Origin: Stomorhina lunata
Taxonomy: Eukaryota; Arthropoda; Insecta; Diptera; Rhiniidae
Reading direction: 5' to 3'
Assembly (NCBI GenBank): GCA_933228675.1
Contig: OW121740.1
Coordinates: forward strand, 154,925,273-154,989,272
Length of the DNA: 64,000 nt
Part shown: piece by piece, positions 1-13,450 of the stretch
Layout of the letters: each line of letters opens with the position of its first letter
How positions within the stretch are numbered: position 1 is the stretch's first letter
Made by a program: the position numbers and the translations under genes
Notes under the pieces: model-generated
Seen by the model: only the letters and a program-made list of their open reading frames with translations
Databases searched by the model: none
What the model was told of the DNA's origin: nothing

Positions 1-690
1 TTAGGAAATATTTCAAAAATTTCTTATTTTTATAGAAAATTTTTTAAAAGCTTTCTATTCTTATAGGAATTTTTTTTTATTATTTTTTTTATTTATTTTT
101 ATTTGTATAGGAAATATTCCTATTCTATTTCTATTTCTATTTTCCTTTTCTATTTTTATAGGAAATTTTTAAAAAATTCCTATTTTTGTAGGAAGTTTTT
201 TAAAAATTTCAAATTTATATACAAAATTCTTCAAAAATTTCCTATCTTTATAGAAAGTTTTTTAAAAATTTACTATTTTTAAAGGAAATTTTTCAAAAGA
301 TTTTCTATTTTTTTTTAAGAAAAGTTTTCAAAAATTTTCTTTTTTTATAGGAAAATTTTCAAACGTTTTTAATTTTTATAATAAATTTTTCAAAATTTTT
401 TTATTTTTATAACAAATTTTCAAAAATTTCTTATTTTTAAAGGGAATTTCTCAAAAATTTCTTCTTTTATTGGAAATTTTTCAAAAATTTCTTATTTTTA
501 TAAGAAATTTTTTAAAAAATTCTTATTTTTATAGGAAATTTTTCAAAAATTTCTTATTTTTATAGGAAATTTTTCAAAAATTTCTAATTTTTTTTTTAAT
601 ACTAATTTTTTAAAAAATTTCTTATTTTTATAGGAAAATTTTCAAAAACTTATTTTTTTCAAGGAAATTTATTAAAAAAATCTTATTTTT
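1..690 (+). repeat. 31-bp AT-rich satellite, degenerate block
   Basis: Diverged copies of a monomer that reads GGAAATTTTTCAAAAATTT followed by CCTATTTTTATA. The copies differ by many substitutions and short indels, so this is an old block. It belongs to the same family as the very uniform array at 11759-13117 and runs in the same orientation. It continues off the left edge of the window. Confidence 0.85.
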
Positions 691-1738
691 ATTTTTATCA
701 ACCCTCGCATACAAAAATTTAAAAGCATGACAGACGTCTTTATTAGCAATTATCTCGGATTAAAGAAAGCAAAAATGAAAATCTTTCTTAAAACAAAGAA
801 AAACATGTAAACAAGAATATTTAGAATTGTGTTAGTTGGAAAATCAAGAAAATTGTGTGCGTTCTTCAGAAATAAATTTGGGAAAAATTATTTTTATATT
901 TTTTTTTTTTTTTGGTTAAAGAAAATTGTATAAAAGTTTTAAAGTTTTATATAATAAAAAAAACCTAGAACTTGGAATAGGTATTGCAACTACAAGAAAA
1001 TTTTTCACTTTTTATACTCTTACCTGACTAGGAAGGTCTATAAGTTTCCTCCTGCAAAAAAGAAATATTTGTTATTTATATTTGCTTTAATATTTCCTTA
1101 AAAATACTTATTTAATGATGAAATGATATCATTAACATTTAAAGAAATGTATTTAAAATAATCAACCAAAAAATATTCTTTTAAAAAAATCTTATCACAT
1201 CAGTTTTCAGCTTTCACTAACCTCTTAAAAATCCGTTTATAGTTCTTATCCTGACATTATCATCTGATGAAATTAAATAACGTACAATTAACACATATTT
1301 TTTCAACAACGTCTTCTGGAAAAATATTTTCCACTTTGCATTTAATTTTCATTTATTTTAAGATGAAAATGATAAGATGGTCACGCATTATTAATTCATC
1401 GGAAATTAAACAGAAAATTTTGCAAAAGGAATAAATGTTTAAAAGACGAGAGACGAGAGGACTAAATGACAGATAAGAAAAACTTTGATATAAAGTAAAG
1501 GAAATTAATACATTATTATTAAGTTAACTTTATTATATTTTTAGCGTTTGTGGTGCAAATTTGTTTTAAGTGTTGGAAAAAAGTTTTTGTAAGGCATAAT
1601 TGAATAATTTTTTTTATTTGAAAATTTACTATTAATGGTACTTTAAACATTTTTTTCAACTCATTTTTTTAAATTAATTTTTTGTATAAAATTTTTCAAA
1701 AACTCGATTTTTATAGAATTTTTTCGAATGACATTAAA
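691..1738. other. AT-rich spacer, no gene seen
   Basis: Apparently unique, strongly AT-rich DNA with homopolymer T and A runs. No long open frame, RNA gene or recognised transposon was found. The right end is the start of a helentron-like copy. Confidence 0.6.
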
Positions 1739-1880
1739 TTAACAAGTAAGACTGTTATATTCATCTGTGCCGAATTTTATATACCCACTATCGAGAATTG
1801 TTAAAATTAGAAATATATCATATTCAAAATGTGGACTTAATTCGAAAAAAGTTGTTACGCTATCAGTATTATTAGTAAAA

Positions 1881-2255
<375 letters not shown>

Positions 2256-2367
2256 TTATTAGTAAAATATTTGGACTAAATTCGGTTGCAGGAGCTTTAT
2301 AGTTCAACATTTAAAAGTATGTAAGTGGTTTCCCTAGTATTTACTTTGAACAAAATTCGGTATCGTA

Positions 2368-2697
2368 ACCTCGGGCCAAATTACCGTATTCGATATCGAT
2401 CGAAAACTTAGACTTTTAAGCGAATATTGTGAAGTATACTTTAGGGATGTTCAAATATACTTCGATGCAAAAAGTTTATTGAAATTTGGTATCCATTTTG
2501 ATTTATTTTTAAAAAATATATATTGTTCAATTAAAACTATATTACTATTGTTCATCTTTTGGCAAATAATTTCAAAGAATTATAGTAAACTGTGCATCTT
2601 TTAAATAATTTTGATTATCCTTAAAGTATGCTATACAAATGTTTTGAAAATACGTAAGATATCGATCGATATCGAATGCCGTAATTTGGCCCCTGGT
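2368..2697. mobile_element. MITE-like element with GATATCGAT-containing terminal inverted repeats
   Basis: The left end (ACCTCGGGCCAAATTACCG, then TATTCGATATCGATCGA) is mirrored by the right end (TCGATCGATATCGAATG, then CCGTAATTTGGCCCCTGGT). This gives terminal inverted repeats of more than 35 bp around a roughly 330-bp non-coding element. It sits inside a helentron copy. The related copy at about 3090 has the same flanks without the insert ('taaccgaatatagttttac'), which acts as a near-empty site. Relatives occur at 8467-9219 and 41870-42145. The superfamily is unknown; the target duplication is too short or degraded to call. Confidence 0.75.
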
Positions 2698-2880
2698 ATG
2701 GTTTTACATTAATAAGATGTTAAATGCTTAATATTTAGTTAGAATAAACATGATGATGATAATACGACAGGTCCATATATTTTGTTAGGAGTTCTTTTGC
2801 ATCTACTGTATATAAAGTCTGGACATTGGTGCAATCATAATATGCAGCTTGTACCTCAGAATCTTTTTAATAGTAGATAT

Positions 2881-4610
<1,730 letters not shown>

Positions 4611-5310
4611 TGACGCACAACAACCTCTGATAGCTGAGTTGAATCATTAATAAGCTCTATGACTTTCATATCCCTTTGCATCCCGTTTTACAAATTATAA
4701 CGTTTGAAGTGACACCCCTTTTTCGAAACATCATGCAATTTATCGCGAAAAACTCACTACTTAAAGTGAAATATAGGCGTGATATAATATTTGTATGCCA
4801 TTTTCTTTAGCCTCCTTTCTAATTCTATACAAACTTTATATATAAAGTTAAGTATATAGGTGGTGGTCATATAATTGTGGACGCAATAAAAATTTTAAAA
4901 TAATCAAATTTTATATTATTCAAGGAATAGTAATCATTTTTATACGAATATTAGATGTTTAGAGTTTTTTATGTAAATTTATTGGAAGCATGCAAAATCT
5001 GGTTATAAGCTCATATTATGAGCCCAGTATCTTTAAAAAAACGTGTCCGATTTTGACAATACGTATATCGTAGGATAGGTATTCTTTTCATATATTATCC
5101 CATTAAAGTAATTACAAAATTTCATAATCGCCAGCAAAGATTTTTAAGCATGTGTAGTAGTCCAGTTTTAAGTAGCCACATTCTTTATATTTTCTTAAAA
5201 AAAATTATTTCAGTTTAACTAGAACTATATTATTTACATTCACAGAAAATTTCTAGAAAAAAGTCAAGAAATGACCAAGTTGTTGAGTTTTGGTCGTATT
5301 TTCCCACTGT
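4611..5310. other. Spacer between two helentron-like blocks
   Basis: No open frame or recognised transposon. The sequence resembles neither flanking helentron block, so it may be an insertion or the old target. A sequence near 4858 (GGTGGTGGTCATATAATTG) faintly recalls Tc1-like ends, but no matching partner was found. Confidence 0.5.
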
Positions 5311-6346
5311 GAGTGGCTGGTATTTATGGCCATAGCTATCATAGTTTATAATTTATTAGCTTCTGACTGGCCTTTGCTACATTTTTGTTTTGGTTTCCAG
5401 GACCTACAGTTGCGCAAAACTTCTCTATTTTAAATTAAGTCGTCATAGCTATTATAATTGTATTTAATTTATTCAGCATTAATGTGTTTCCCGGATAGGG
5501 GTTATATGGGAGCTCTAACTAAATATGAACCGATTTCCTTCATTTTCAATACACAACTTTTTCAAGATATCGAAAATATTTTTGTAAAATTTTGTTCCTC
5601 TAGCTCTTTTCTTTATGGCACTATCGTGCTTTTATCTGAAGGACAGACGGATATAAACATCCTTTTCTTCTTGTATTTTTGTGTTTCTGTAAGTTTTTTC
5701 TATGGGCGCTTTGGTCAAATGGTGACCGATTGTGACGCACTGGTTGGCATTGACATAAGACTTCCTTGTGATAAATTTAGTGGCCAAAGCTATTATAGTT
5801 TATCATTTATTGGCATTTAAGTGTATTTTAGGTGGAATTCAGGCTGTTTTTGTAAGTTTTTTGTAAGGGTGCTATGGTTAAATGTGAACCGATTTCGATG
5901 AAATTTAATATTCTGCCTAGTGCTGATGTAAAATCAAATACCAAATTTTATCATCATAGCTGTTATAATTTGTCATTTAGCTGTTTGTCATTTATTAGCA
6001 AATAAGCGATTAGCCTAGACGAGGTTACTCGAGAGCTATGGTCAAATGTGAAACGATTTTGACCAATTTCAATACCAAAATTTTCCAAGAAATGGAGAAT
6101 ATTTATTCTAAATTTCAGTGACCAGTGATCCTTTGATTAAGGCTTTATCGTGCCGACAACAGACAGACAGACGGACAGACAGACGGTTAGACGGATAGAC
6201 AGATACATGGAAATCGATCAATCGTCTTCGAATTTCACAAGGATTCAGAACGTACTTCAATTTTGGTTTCTGAGCCAATATTAAGGAAATTACAAACAGA
6301 ATGACAATCTCAATATACCCCCCATTTTTTTTGATGGTGGGTATAA
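5311..6346 (+). mobile_element. DINE-1/helentron-like element, type I, 3' portion complete
   Basis: It repeats the module series of 3400-4280 at lower identity: GGGAGCTCTAACTAAATATG near 5508, GGGCGCTTTGGTCAAATGG near 5703 and GAGCTATGGTCAAATGTG near 6030. A short (GACAGACG)n stretch lies at about 6160-6205. It ends with the hairpin TATACCCCCCAT..ATGGTGGGTATA at 6314-6345. The 5' end is missing. It may be the true 3' end of the 2881 copy separated by an insertion, or a second copy; the duplicated module block favours a second copy. Confidence 0.7.
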
Positions 6347-6920
6347 AAACTAAATTTCAAATGGTCCTTAAGCATTATTTTTTTGCGAAAAATACAAACT
6401 TTTCTAATCATTAAGCTAAGCTTGATGACTATTATGGGAACTTTATTTAAAATTCAAAATGGTTTCTGAATTTGTTGTGGCCTTTCAAGCACGGAAGATG
6501 TTGAAGTTCCGACACTTAGTTGTGGCCTCTTTGTTCGAAACAATTCAAAAAAAAAATTGTATGAAATAATTAAACCGATAGACGACTTGAAGTGGAAGAG
6601 ATTGTAAACACCATGTCTTAGAGATTGTAAACACCATGTGAAAATTTTCAATACAATTGTCAGGCTTTAGCTTAACTGAGGGTAGACATATCTCATCATG
6701 GCTAATACTTACTTACTATAATTACCTATATTTACAACCTATTAAGGTCAAAGGCCGAGCATATTTTCGAATAATATGCGCTTCGATCTTGTACGCATAT
6801 AGCTGTCAAATACTTATTAACAAATTGTTGTTATAAAAGAACCAATGTTAGGATTAATAACTGCAATTATAAATTAAGCCTGAAGGTATGCAATGCTTTT
6901 TTATTATTAGCAATATTCTT
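6347..6920. other. Unique-looking spacer, no gene
   Basis: AT-rich. A short direct repeat ('gattgtaaacaccatgt') occurs near 6600 and 6623. A phrase near 6742 resembling 'ttaaggtcaaaggccgagcatatt' recurs near 52470, so a further dispersed repeat is present. No coding sequence was recognised. Confidence 0.5.
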
Positions 6921-7612
6921 GAAAGGAAAGGGTATTATAAGTTTGTGCTGATCTATGTAACGCATAGAAATATTTGTCTTAGACCCATCTTTTAGTATAC
7001 CAATAGGCTTAAAATCACTTTCTGAGTCGCTTTAGCGATGTCCGTCCGTTCATCCGTCTGGCTGGACCCCCATGTAAATCTTATAATCAAACTACAGGTC
7101 GTAATTCTAAAGATAATTTGATGAAATTTGGCACAGATAATTTTTTTGATAATGGGACCATGGCTATTGAAATTCGTCAAAATCGGTCTATTATTTATGG
7201 TATCTCCCATAGGTCCCACTTCCTGATATTGATATATTGGCCACAAAAATCAATATTTTTCCATAAAATTTAAAGCAAATACTGCTTATGTAAACTCAAA
7301 TCACTGTATTGAAATCGGTTCACATTTGACCATAGCTCCCGTACAAACTCTTTTCTTTTTAAAATGCACTAAATGAGACAAAATTCACTAAAACTATCGT
7401 AAATCTTAAGATAATGATAATTTTAAGTTTATTTTTTGCATACGTAATTTTTGTAAGATCTGTAATCAATTTGCTAAGTTTCGAGATAATCGGTCCATAT
7501 TTGACCCTAGCTCTTATATAAGTCCAAATGGCCAAAACATCTTAAATGTATATGTTTTGAGAATATGTTTGTATGATGGCAAAATTGACCGACTATAGCA
7601 CTTTCTTACTTG
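6921..7612 (-). mobile_element. DINE-1/helentron-like element, type II, near complete
   Basis: On the minus strand the 5' end is at the right (GCAAGTAAGAAAGTGCTATAG) and the 3' end at the left (CTTATAATACCCTTTCC, hairpin partly lost). Close to the 3' end lies a stretch that on the plus strand reads CTGAGTCGCTTTAGCGATG followed by (TCCG)n. This matches the arrangement of the Drosophila DINE-1 core, GAGTCGATCTAGCCATGTCC, from memory. About 690 bp, non-coding. The 84-codon frame on this strand recurs in other type II copies simply because the repeat is conserved. Confidence 0.75.
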
Positions 7613-7629
7613 CTTTTTACTAAATATTG

Positions 7630-8318
7630 ATTTCTTCAAGAGATTAACGAAAGTTGGTAAATTTTTTTAGCAAATTAGAAAAAAAAATCCTTTTGCCTTT
7701 CATTATACTGAGAGCACGGCGGTAAATCGAGCTAACTGACTTTTTCTTCAACGAGAACAACCCATGCTGAATTTTATAGGACAATTTTGATGAGCTCATA
7801 TTTCCCAAACTATGTATGCAATAAACTTTTTTTTCTTTAAACAAAAACAAGATCTCAGGTTTAAATAAAATTAATAACTATATTTTGCCAGTCGAAATAT
7901 ATTCGATATATAAATCTTTAAATTTCAAAAATATTTTCATAACTTTTCGTTTCACAATATTCAGGTGACTTTAACCGATTATTTCTATATACAGAAAAAA
8001 TACAGATTTTTCCTTGTCAGATAGTCAAAAATTCCATAGTGCTTCCTAATATTTTGTATCGTTCTTGTGGAAGAACTCGTCATTGTTGGAAACTATATGT
8101 GGTAAAAATGCTGATGTTTTGACGAAATAATCCGTTCAAAAATGAAAAGTGTTTTGATGAAAAATATATTGGCGGGAAGTAATATGACTGTTTCGGATAA
8201 AAAAAATACGGCTGTTCTGTCTGATGAAGACATTCTAGGCAGTTTAATAAAAAGTCATGGAGTTCCACAGCTTATTTCAGATGACGATAATAAAGAAATG
8301 ACATATATCAATCATTAA
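7630..8318 (+). pseudogene. Decayed pogo/Tigger (Jerky-like) DDE transposase remnant
   Basis: Broken frames at 7630-7870 read KKNPFAFHYTESTAVNRAN, then after a frameshift THAEFYRTILMSSYFPNYVCN. These resemble the region before the first catalytic Asp of pogo/Tigger transposases, whose usual pattern is RNPxLSxRxPExTSxxRAxxFN, then FYxxL, then YxFPxxRIYNxDETG. The catalytic DET is not preserved. A middle section is missing. A clean 58-codon frame at 8142-8318, open from 8115, contains TAVLSDEDILGSLIKSHG, compatible with the acidic C-terminal tail of such proteins. It has several stops and is not functional. The family call is by eye and moderate for the first part, weak for the tail; the tail could be an unrelated retrocopy. 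Confidence 0.4.
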
Positions 8319-8442
8319 AATGTCGATGTACTTTTAACTTCTTTGAAGAATAGTATAGTAATGCAGAAAGATATGTATTTAAATGTCCTTATGTAGTTGT
8401 AGCTTTTGTGATTAAGTTAATTTGGAAAAGTGTAATTCAAGC

Positions 8443-8466
8443 AAAAAAAAAAAAAAAAAAAAAAAA
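8443..8466 (+). repeat. A24 tract
   Basis: Twenty-four A residues lie 125 nt after the stop of the 8142-8318 frame and directly before a GATATCGAT-type MITE. It looks like a retrotransposed poly(A) tail, but no canonical AATAAA lies just upstream. It could equally be a simple homopolymer. Confidence 0.8.
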
Positions 8467-9219
8467 CCTGGGGCCAAATCGCCGCATTCGATATCGATCG
8501 AAATTTTAGAAATTTTCAAGACATTTGTATAGCATACTTTAAGGATCATCAAAATTATTTAAAAGATGCACAGTTTACTATATATTTTTGATTTATAAAC
8601 GAATCAAAATGGATAATAAAATCGAAGTAACTTAGAACATCCCTAAAGTATACTTCGCAATATTCGCTTAAAAGTCTGAATTTTCGATAGATATCGAATG
8701 CGGTAATTTTGCCCCAGGGGCCATTGAAATTTGGTATCCATTTTGATTCGCTTTTAAAAATATATATTGTTCAATAAAAACTCTTTTACTATTGTACATA
8801 TTTAGGCAAATAACTTAAAAAAAATATAGTAAACTGTGTAACTTTTAAATAATTTTGATTATCCTTAAAGTATGCTATACACAAGTTTTGAAAATATTTA
8901 ATATTTCGATCTATACCGAATGCCGTTATTTGGCCCCAGGGGCAAAATCGCCACATTTGATATCGATAGAATTGTAAAAAAATTTCTAAAACATTTGTGT
9001 AGCCTACTTTAAGGGTAATTTAAATAATATATATATATTGCAACTTGTTTGTCAAAAGTTTCCAGATAGTTAAATAATTACACTTAAGTTAAATTTTTTA
9101 ACAAACAAACGACTATGTTTAAATATCAAATTTTATTTAACTTATTTCAAAAGTAACTATTTTGTAAATCCCTAAGGTATGTTACATTATATTTGCCTGA
9201 AAGTTATCGAATGCCCCAG
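8467..9219. mobile_element. Three abutting GATATCGAT MITEs
   Basis: The first (8467-8718) has intact ends, CCTGGGGCCAAATCGCCG and GCGGTAATTTTGCCCCAGG, each with a GATATCGAT or GATATCGAA core. The second (about 8717-8940) keeps only the right end, ATGCCGTTATTTGGCCCC. The third (about 8934-9219) starts GGCCCCAGGGGCAAAATCG and has a different interior (subfamily B, shared with 41870-42145). The elements share boundary bases, as if each inserted at or recombined with the end of its neighbour. The interior of the first matches 2368-2697 in reverse complement. Confidence 0.7.
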
Positions 9220-11699
9220 TTTATTCATTGTTCACAAATTATTTTGACAATTTTATAATTCAGGGAATTTAAAATGAAGAAGGTCTAGAAATTTATTGGC
9301 AAATGCTCTAGAAATTTCAATAATTATAGAAATTAAGGCCTTTTTGGATTTTATGTGATTTCAATCTGACGCGATAGTGATATGCAGAACATAATTTCAT
9401 TATTTCTCGAAAAGTAATTTATAGACTTTCGAAATATAGCAATAGTTTACCTGATACTTTCAGTGATTTTTCTCCAAAAAGTAGTGTTTGTTATTAATTT
9501 GTATGATTTGTTGCCAAATGGCAATAAGGGGATTTTAAAAATTATGACATAACATGAGTGTATAACATAATTCAACAAAATTTTAATTCATATTTTTGGT
9601 GCAGTTTTTATATTCTTTTTCAAATCAAAAGTGTTTTGGTAAAAATGTAAGATTCTCACAAAAATAAAATATACTTGCAATAGAAAATTAAGTTTCAAAT
9701 TATGTAACTGTTCACCAATTATTATTTATATGCCAAAGAGATCAATCATTTTAAGAAACGAATATCTTTCAATCAATTATTTCTTTAAAATAAATTAATT
9801 CAATAACTAATTCCTAAATTTACGTAAAATTTCTATATGTAAATTATTGCAAAATGAAGCGTTATAGCAACTGCTTTGCAATAGCATAAAACTCATAATA
9901 AAATCCTGTAAACACGAAAGTTAACGAGGAACCTACCAGCAACAACAAAAACCACATCTATGTTAACCCACACACACACACATTTAACAATATATGAAAA
10001 AGTGTTGCCTAAAAATAGGGGCAAGTAAATTGTTAACGATGGAAACGAACGATGATAGTAGCAACGAGCCAATAAACAGTTGACAACAACATTACAAAAA
10101 AATGTTGTTGCATTTATTGTTGCTGTTGTTACTGTTGCATCAAGACGTAAGTAAAAAAGAAACAACTGAAAATAGGGAAAGTGCCAATGTGTTGTAGTAA
10201 GTGTGAGTGTAACTTGGACAGTAGCAACAAAGGCAACAACAGCAATAACAACAACAATGTTAAGAGATTGCTGTTGGTTGGTGGTTGTGGCAAAAGGAAG
10301 GAACCTATTTTGTTTAAAGTGGCAAAAAGAGGAAAAAAGAAAATTTAATTTTTCAGAAAAAAAAAAAAGAAAAGGAAAAATAAAAAAGATTTTAAAGCAA
10401 GGGGAAATTACATGGAAAATGTATGATGACAAATAGAGAAAAAAAACAGGTTGCAAGCAAACATGTTGTAAAAGGAGGAGCATTTGAATTAGTTTAAGGA
10501 ATATAGTTAAAAGTTTATAAAATTTAAGTGGAATAATTATTGATGATAAAAAAAAATTGAAAATTAAGAAAAAAATGAATTAAAAATTTTCGAAAATTCA
10601 AATGATAAAATTTTGATAAAAATTTTTAAGAGTTTAATTTTTTTACTATTTTTAATAAAGTTTGAACTTTTTTATAGTTTTTTTTTTTTAGTTTTACTCT
10701 TTATTTTTACTCCCACCCCTTTTGGTATAATACGCATATATTTTTTGTGTTAACAAAAAACTAGAGCATTGTAAAAATCCTTGTGAATATTTTAATATGA
10801 AACAAAACTATATTTTAGTGGCATGTGCAGTATAATTTCTTTTTGACATTGCCTGTCATAAAGGTAAACGCCAAAGGATGATGAAAAAAAAAACGAAATA
10901 TAAAATAAAACTTTGTAAATAAAATATTTAAACGCCAACCCTTAAATTTCAAACAAATCAGCTTTATAAATTTTTTTTTGGAAGGAGGAGCAAACGTTAT
11001 GTGTTCCACATGTCAAAAGTAAAGCAGATGAGAAAAACAACGAAACTATTAACATAAATATGTAAATGTGCTGGTTAGTGCTGCTACATCTTTTGGCGGT
11101 AAAAAAAGAACTTAAGGCAGTTATAAACAAAACATGTAGTTCAACTTTAACATTTAAGACCAAAAGGAGATCGAACATTGGGCAACATGTTCGCAGCAAA
11201 CCTAGTAACATTAATATACAATTAAATTTTAGCATTTGAAGAGCAGAAGAGAGCAGAGATTAACAGTAAATGTTATTTACACAAATAGAAATGTTAAGGT
11301 AATAGAAATTTTCTACTCTACTGTTAATGTTTCTTTATGCTTTACTCTCTCTATCTCTTTTTTTGCAGAATGCTCTTGTTTTGCGAAATAATTTTAAATT
11401 TCTCTTTTTACCTTTCCCTACTTGACAACAAGAGAGTTTTCTATTTTGTACTTTTTGTCTCTTCTCTTGCAGCAGACCACGTGACATTGTTGCATTTTTA
11501 TTGCATATATACAGGCGGTTTTTTAATACAGACTTACTATTTCCTTTTCCTTTTCAAAGGTTTTGTTGTTGTTACATTTTTTGTTATTTTTTTTTTTTTT
11601 TTTGGAATCAAGAGAGCGTCTGCCGCTCATTCTCTCAGACACGCACACAGACATGTTTATTTAACCCTGCTATTAGATTTGGACCATTTGGTCCAATTT
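9220..11699. other. Unique-looking island with CAA/CA runs, no gene recognised
   Basis: Contains short CA repeats (about 9967-9983), CAA-rich DNA (about 10085-10260), A-rich DNA (10330-10600) and long T runs. The 196-codon minus-strand frame at 9893-10483 is low complexity and not supported as a gene. A pyrimidine-rich tract ending TTTTTTTGCAG at about 11368 resembles a 3' splice site, but nothing downstream looks like an exon. The style is that of long fly introns or intergenic DNA. Confidence 0.55.
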
Positions 11700-11758
11700 T
11701 TATACCCACCATCAAAAAGGATGGGGGTATATTAAGATTGTAATTCCTTTTATAATTT
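11700..11758 (-). mobile_element. Helentron-like type I 3' terminus, left of a satellite array
   Basis: The hairpin TATACCCACCATC..GATGGGGGTATA is followed by 'attaagattgtaattcc', matching the start of the full minus-strand copy at 47359. After about 58 bp the element gives way to the 31-bp satellite and resumes at 13118. Confidence 0.75.
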
Positions 11759-13117
11759 CAAAAAAATTAAAAAATTAAAAAATTTCCCATTTTTATAGTA
11801 AATTTTTCAAAAATTTCCTATTTTTATAGGAAATTTTTCAAAAATTTCCTATTTTTATAGGAAATTTTTCAAAAATTTCCGATTTTTAAAGGAAATTTTT
11901 TAAAAATTTCCTATTTTTATAGAAAAATTTTCAAAAATTTCCCATTTTTATAGGAAATTTTTCAAAAATTTCCTATTTTTATATATTTATAGGAAATTTT
12001 TCAAAAATTTCCTATTTTTATAGGAAATTTTTCAAAAATTTCCTATTTTTATAGGAAATTTTTCAAAAATTTCCTATTTTTATAGGAAATTTTTCAAAAA
12101 TTTCCTATTTTTATATGAAATTTTTCAAAAATTTCCTATTTTTACAGGAAATTTTTCAAAAATTTCCTATTTTTATAGGAAATTTTTCAAAAATTTCCTA
12201 TTTTTATAGGAAATTTTTCAAAAATTTCCTATTTTTATAGGAAATTTTTCAAAAATTTCCTATTTTTATAGGAAATTTTTCAAAAATTTCCTATTTTTAT
12301 AGGAAAATTTTCAAAAATTTCCTATTTTTATAGGAAAATTTTCAAAAATTTCCTATTTTTATAGGAAATTTTTCAAAAATTTCCTATTTTTATAGGAAAT
12401 TTTTCAAAAATTTCCTATTTTTATAGGAAATTTTTCAAAAATTTCCTATTTTTATAGGAAATTTTTCAAAAATTTCCTATTTTTATAGGAAATTTTTCAA
12501 AAATTTCCTATTTTTATAGGAAATTTTTCAAAAATTTCCTATTTTTATAGGAAATTTTTCAAAAATTTCCTATTTTTATAGGAAATTTTTCAAAAATTTC
12601 CTATTTTTATAGGAAATTTTTCAAAAATTTCCTATTTTTATAGGAAATTTTTCAAAAATTTCCTATTTTTATAGGAAATTTTTCAAAAATTTCCTATTTT
12701 TATAGGAAATTTTTCAAAAATTTCCTATTTTTATAGGAAATTTTTCAAAAATTTCCTATTTTTATAGGAAATTTTTCAAAAATTTCCTATTTTTATAGGA
12801 AATTTTTCAAAAATTTCCTATTTTTATAGGAAATTTTTCAAAAATTTCCTATTTTTATAGGAAATTTTTCAAAAATTTCCTATTTTTATAGGAAATTTTT
12901 CAAAAATTTCCCATTTTTATAGGAAATTTTTTAAAAATTTCCTATTTTTATAGGAAATTTTTTAAAAATTTCCTATATTTATAGGAAATTTTTCAAAAAT
13001 TTCCTATATTTATAGGAAATTTTTCAAAAATTTCCTATTTTTATAGGAAATTTTTCAAAAATTTCCTATTTTTATAGGAAATTTTATAGGAAATTTTTCA
13101 AAAATTTTCAATTTTTA
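11759..13117 (+). repeat. Homogeneous 31-bp satellite array inside a helentron-like element
   Basis: About 43 copies of the monomer GGAAATTTTTCAAAAATTT + CCTATTTTTATA, most of them identical in the core of the array. The edges are more variable. Each monomer holds two overlapping dyads, GAAATTTTTCAAAAATTTC and CCTATTTTTATAGG, so the repeat is nearly its own reverse complement. Uniformity points to recent amplification or homogenisation. Both flanks are parts of the same type I helentron-like element in the same orientation. Confidence 0.95.
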
Positions 13118-13450
13118 TGTATTTTCGATATCTTGAAAAAGTTGTGTATTTAAAATGGGCGAAATCGGTTCATATTTAGTTAGAGCTCCCATATAACCAC
13201 GCCCCGGGAATCACATTAATGCCGATAAGTTGAATAGCTAAGACAACTGAACTTAGAACAGAGAAGTTTTATGCAACGATTGGTCAGTGTATCAAATTTT
13301 ATAGGAATCGGTCCATACTTGACCATAGCGTTCATATAAAAAATACTCCCGGAAATCACTAAATTGCCACAAACGCCAATTAAAAACTACTAAAATATAA
13401 ACTAACAAAGCCATGGACACTTAATTTTCTGCTTCTATTAAAAAAGTTAT
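13118..13450 (-). mobile_element. DINE-1/helentron-like element, type I, body fragment right of the satellite
   Basis: The sequence 'ttttcgatatcttgaaaaagttgtgtatt' and the following boxes (ATCGGTTCATATTTAG, GAGCTCCCATATAACC, ATCGGTCCATACTTGACC) match type I modules in reverse orientation. Together with 11700-11758 it forms one interrupted element. About 700 bp of the usual interior, including the GTCY microsatellite, is missing and replaced by the array. Confidence 0.75.

Noticed and set aside
4858..5330. Tc1-like element starting GGTGGTGGTCATATAATTG
   Set aside because: No matching inverted end (the right side, TTTTGGTCGTATTTTCCC, does not pair well) and no transposase.
6992..7246. Conserved 60-85-codon frame recurring in several places (also 31457, 55885, 56785)
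   Set aside because: It follows the conserved non-coding body of type II helentron-like copies, lacks a conserved start and stop, and resembles no protein family.
9893..10483. 196-codon minus-strand frame
   Set aside because: Low-complexity Phe/Leu/Thr/Val-rich product of CAA- and A-rich DNA; no domain.
11341..11480. Exon after the TTTTTTTGCAG acceptor-like site
   Set aside because: Sequence after it is T-rich with no donor of comparable strength and no coding signal.
11759..13117. CRISPR-like array
   Set aside because: Uniform repeats without unique spacers, in a eukaryotic genome.
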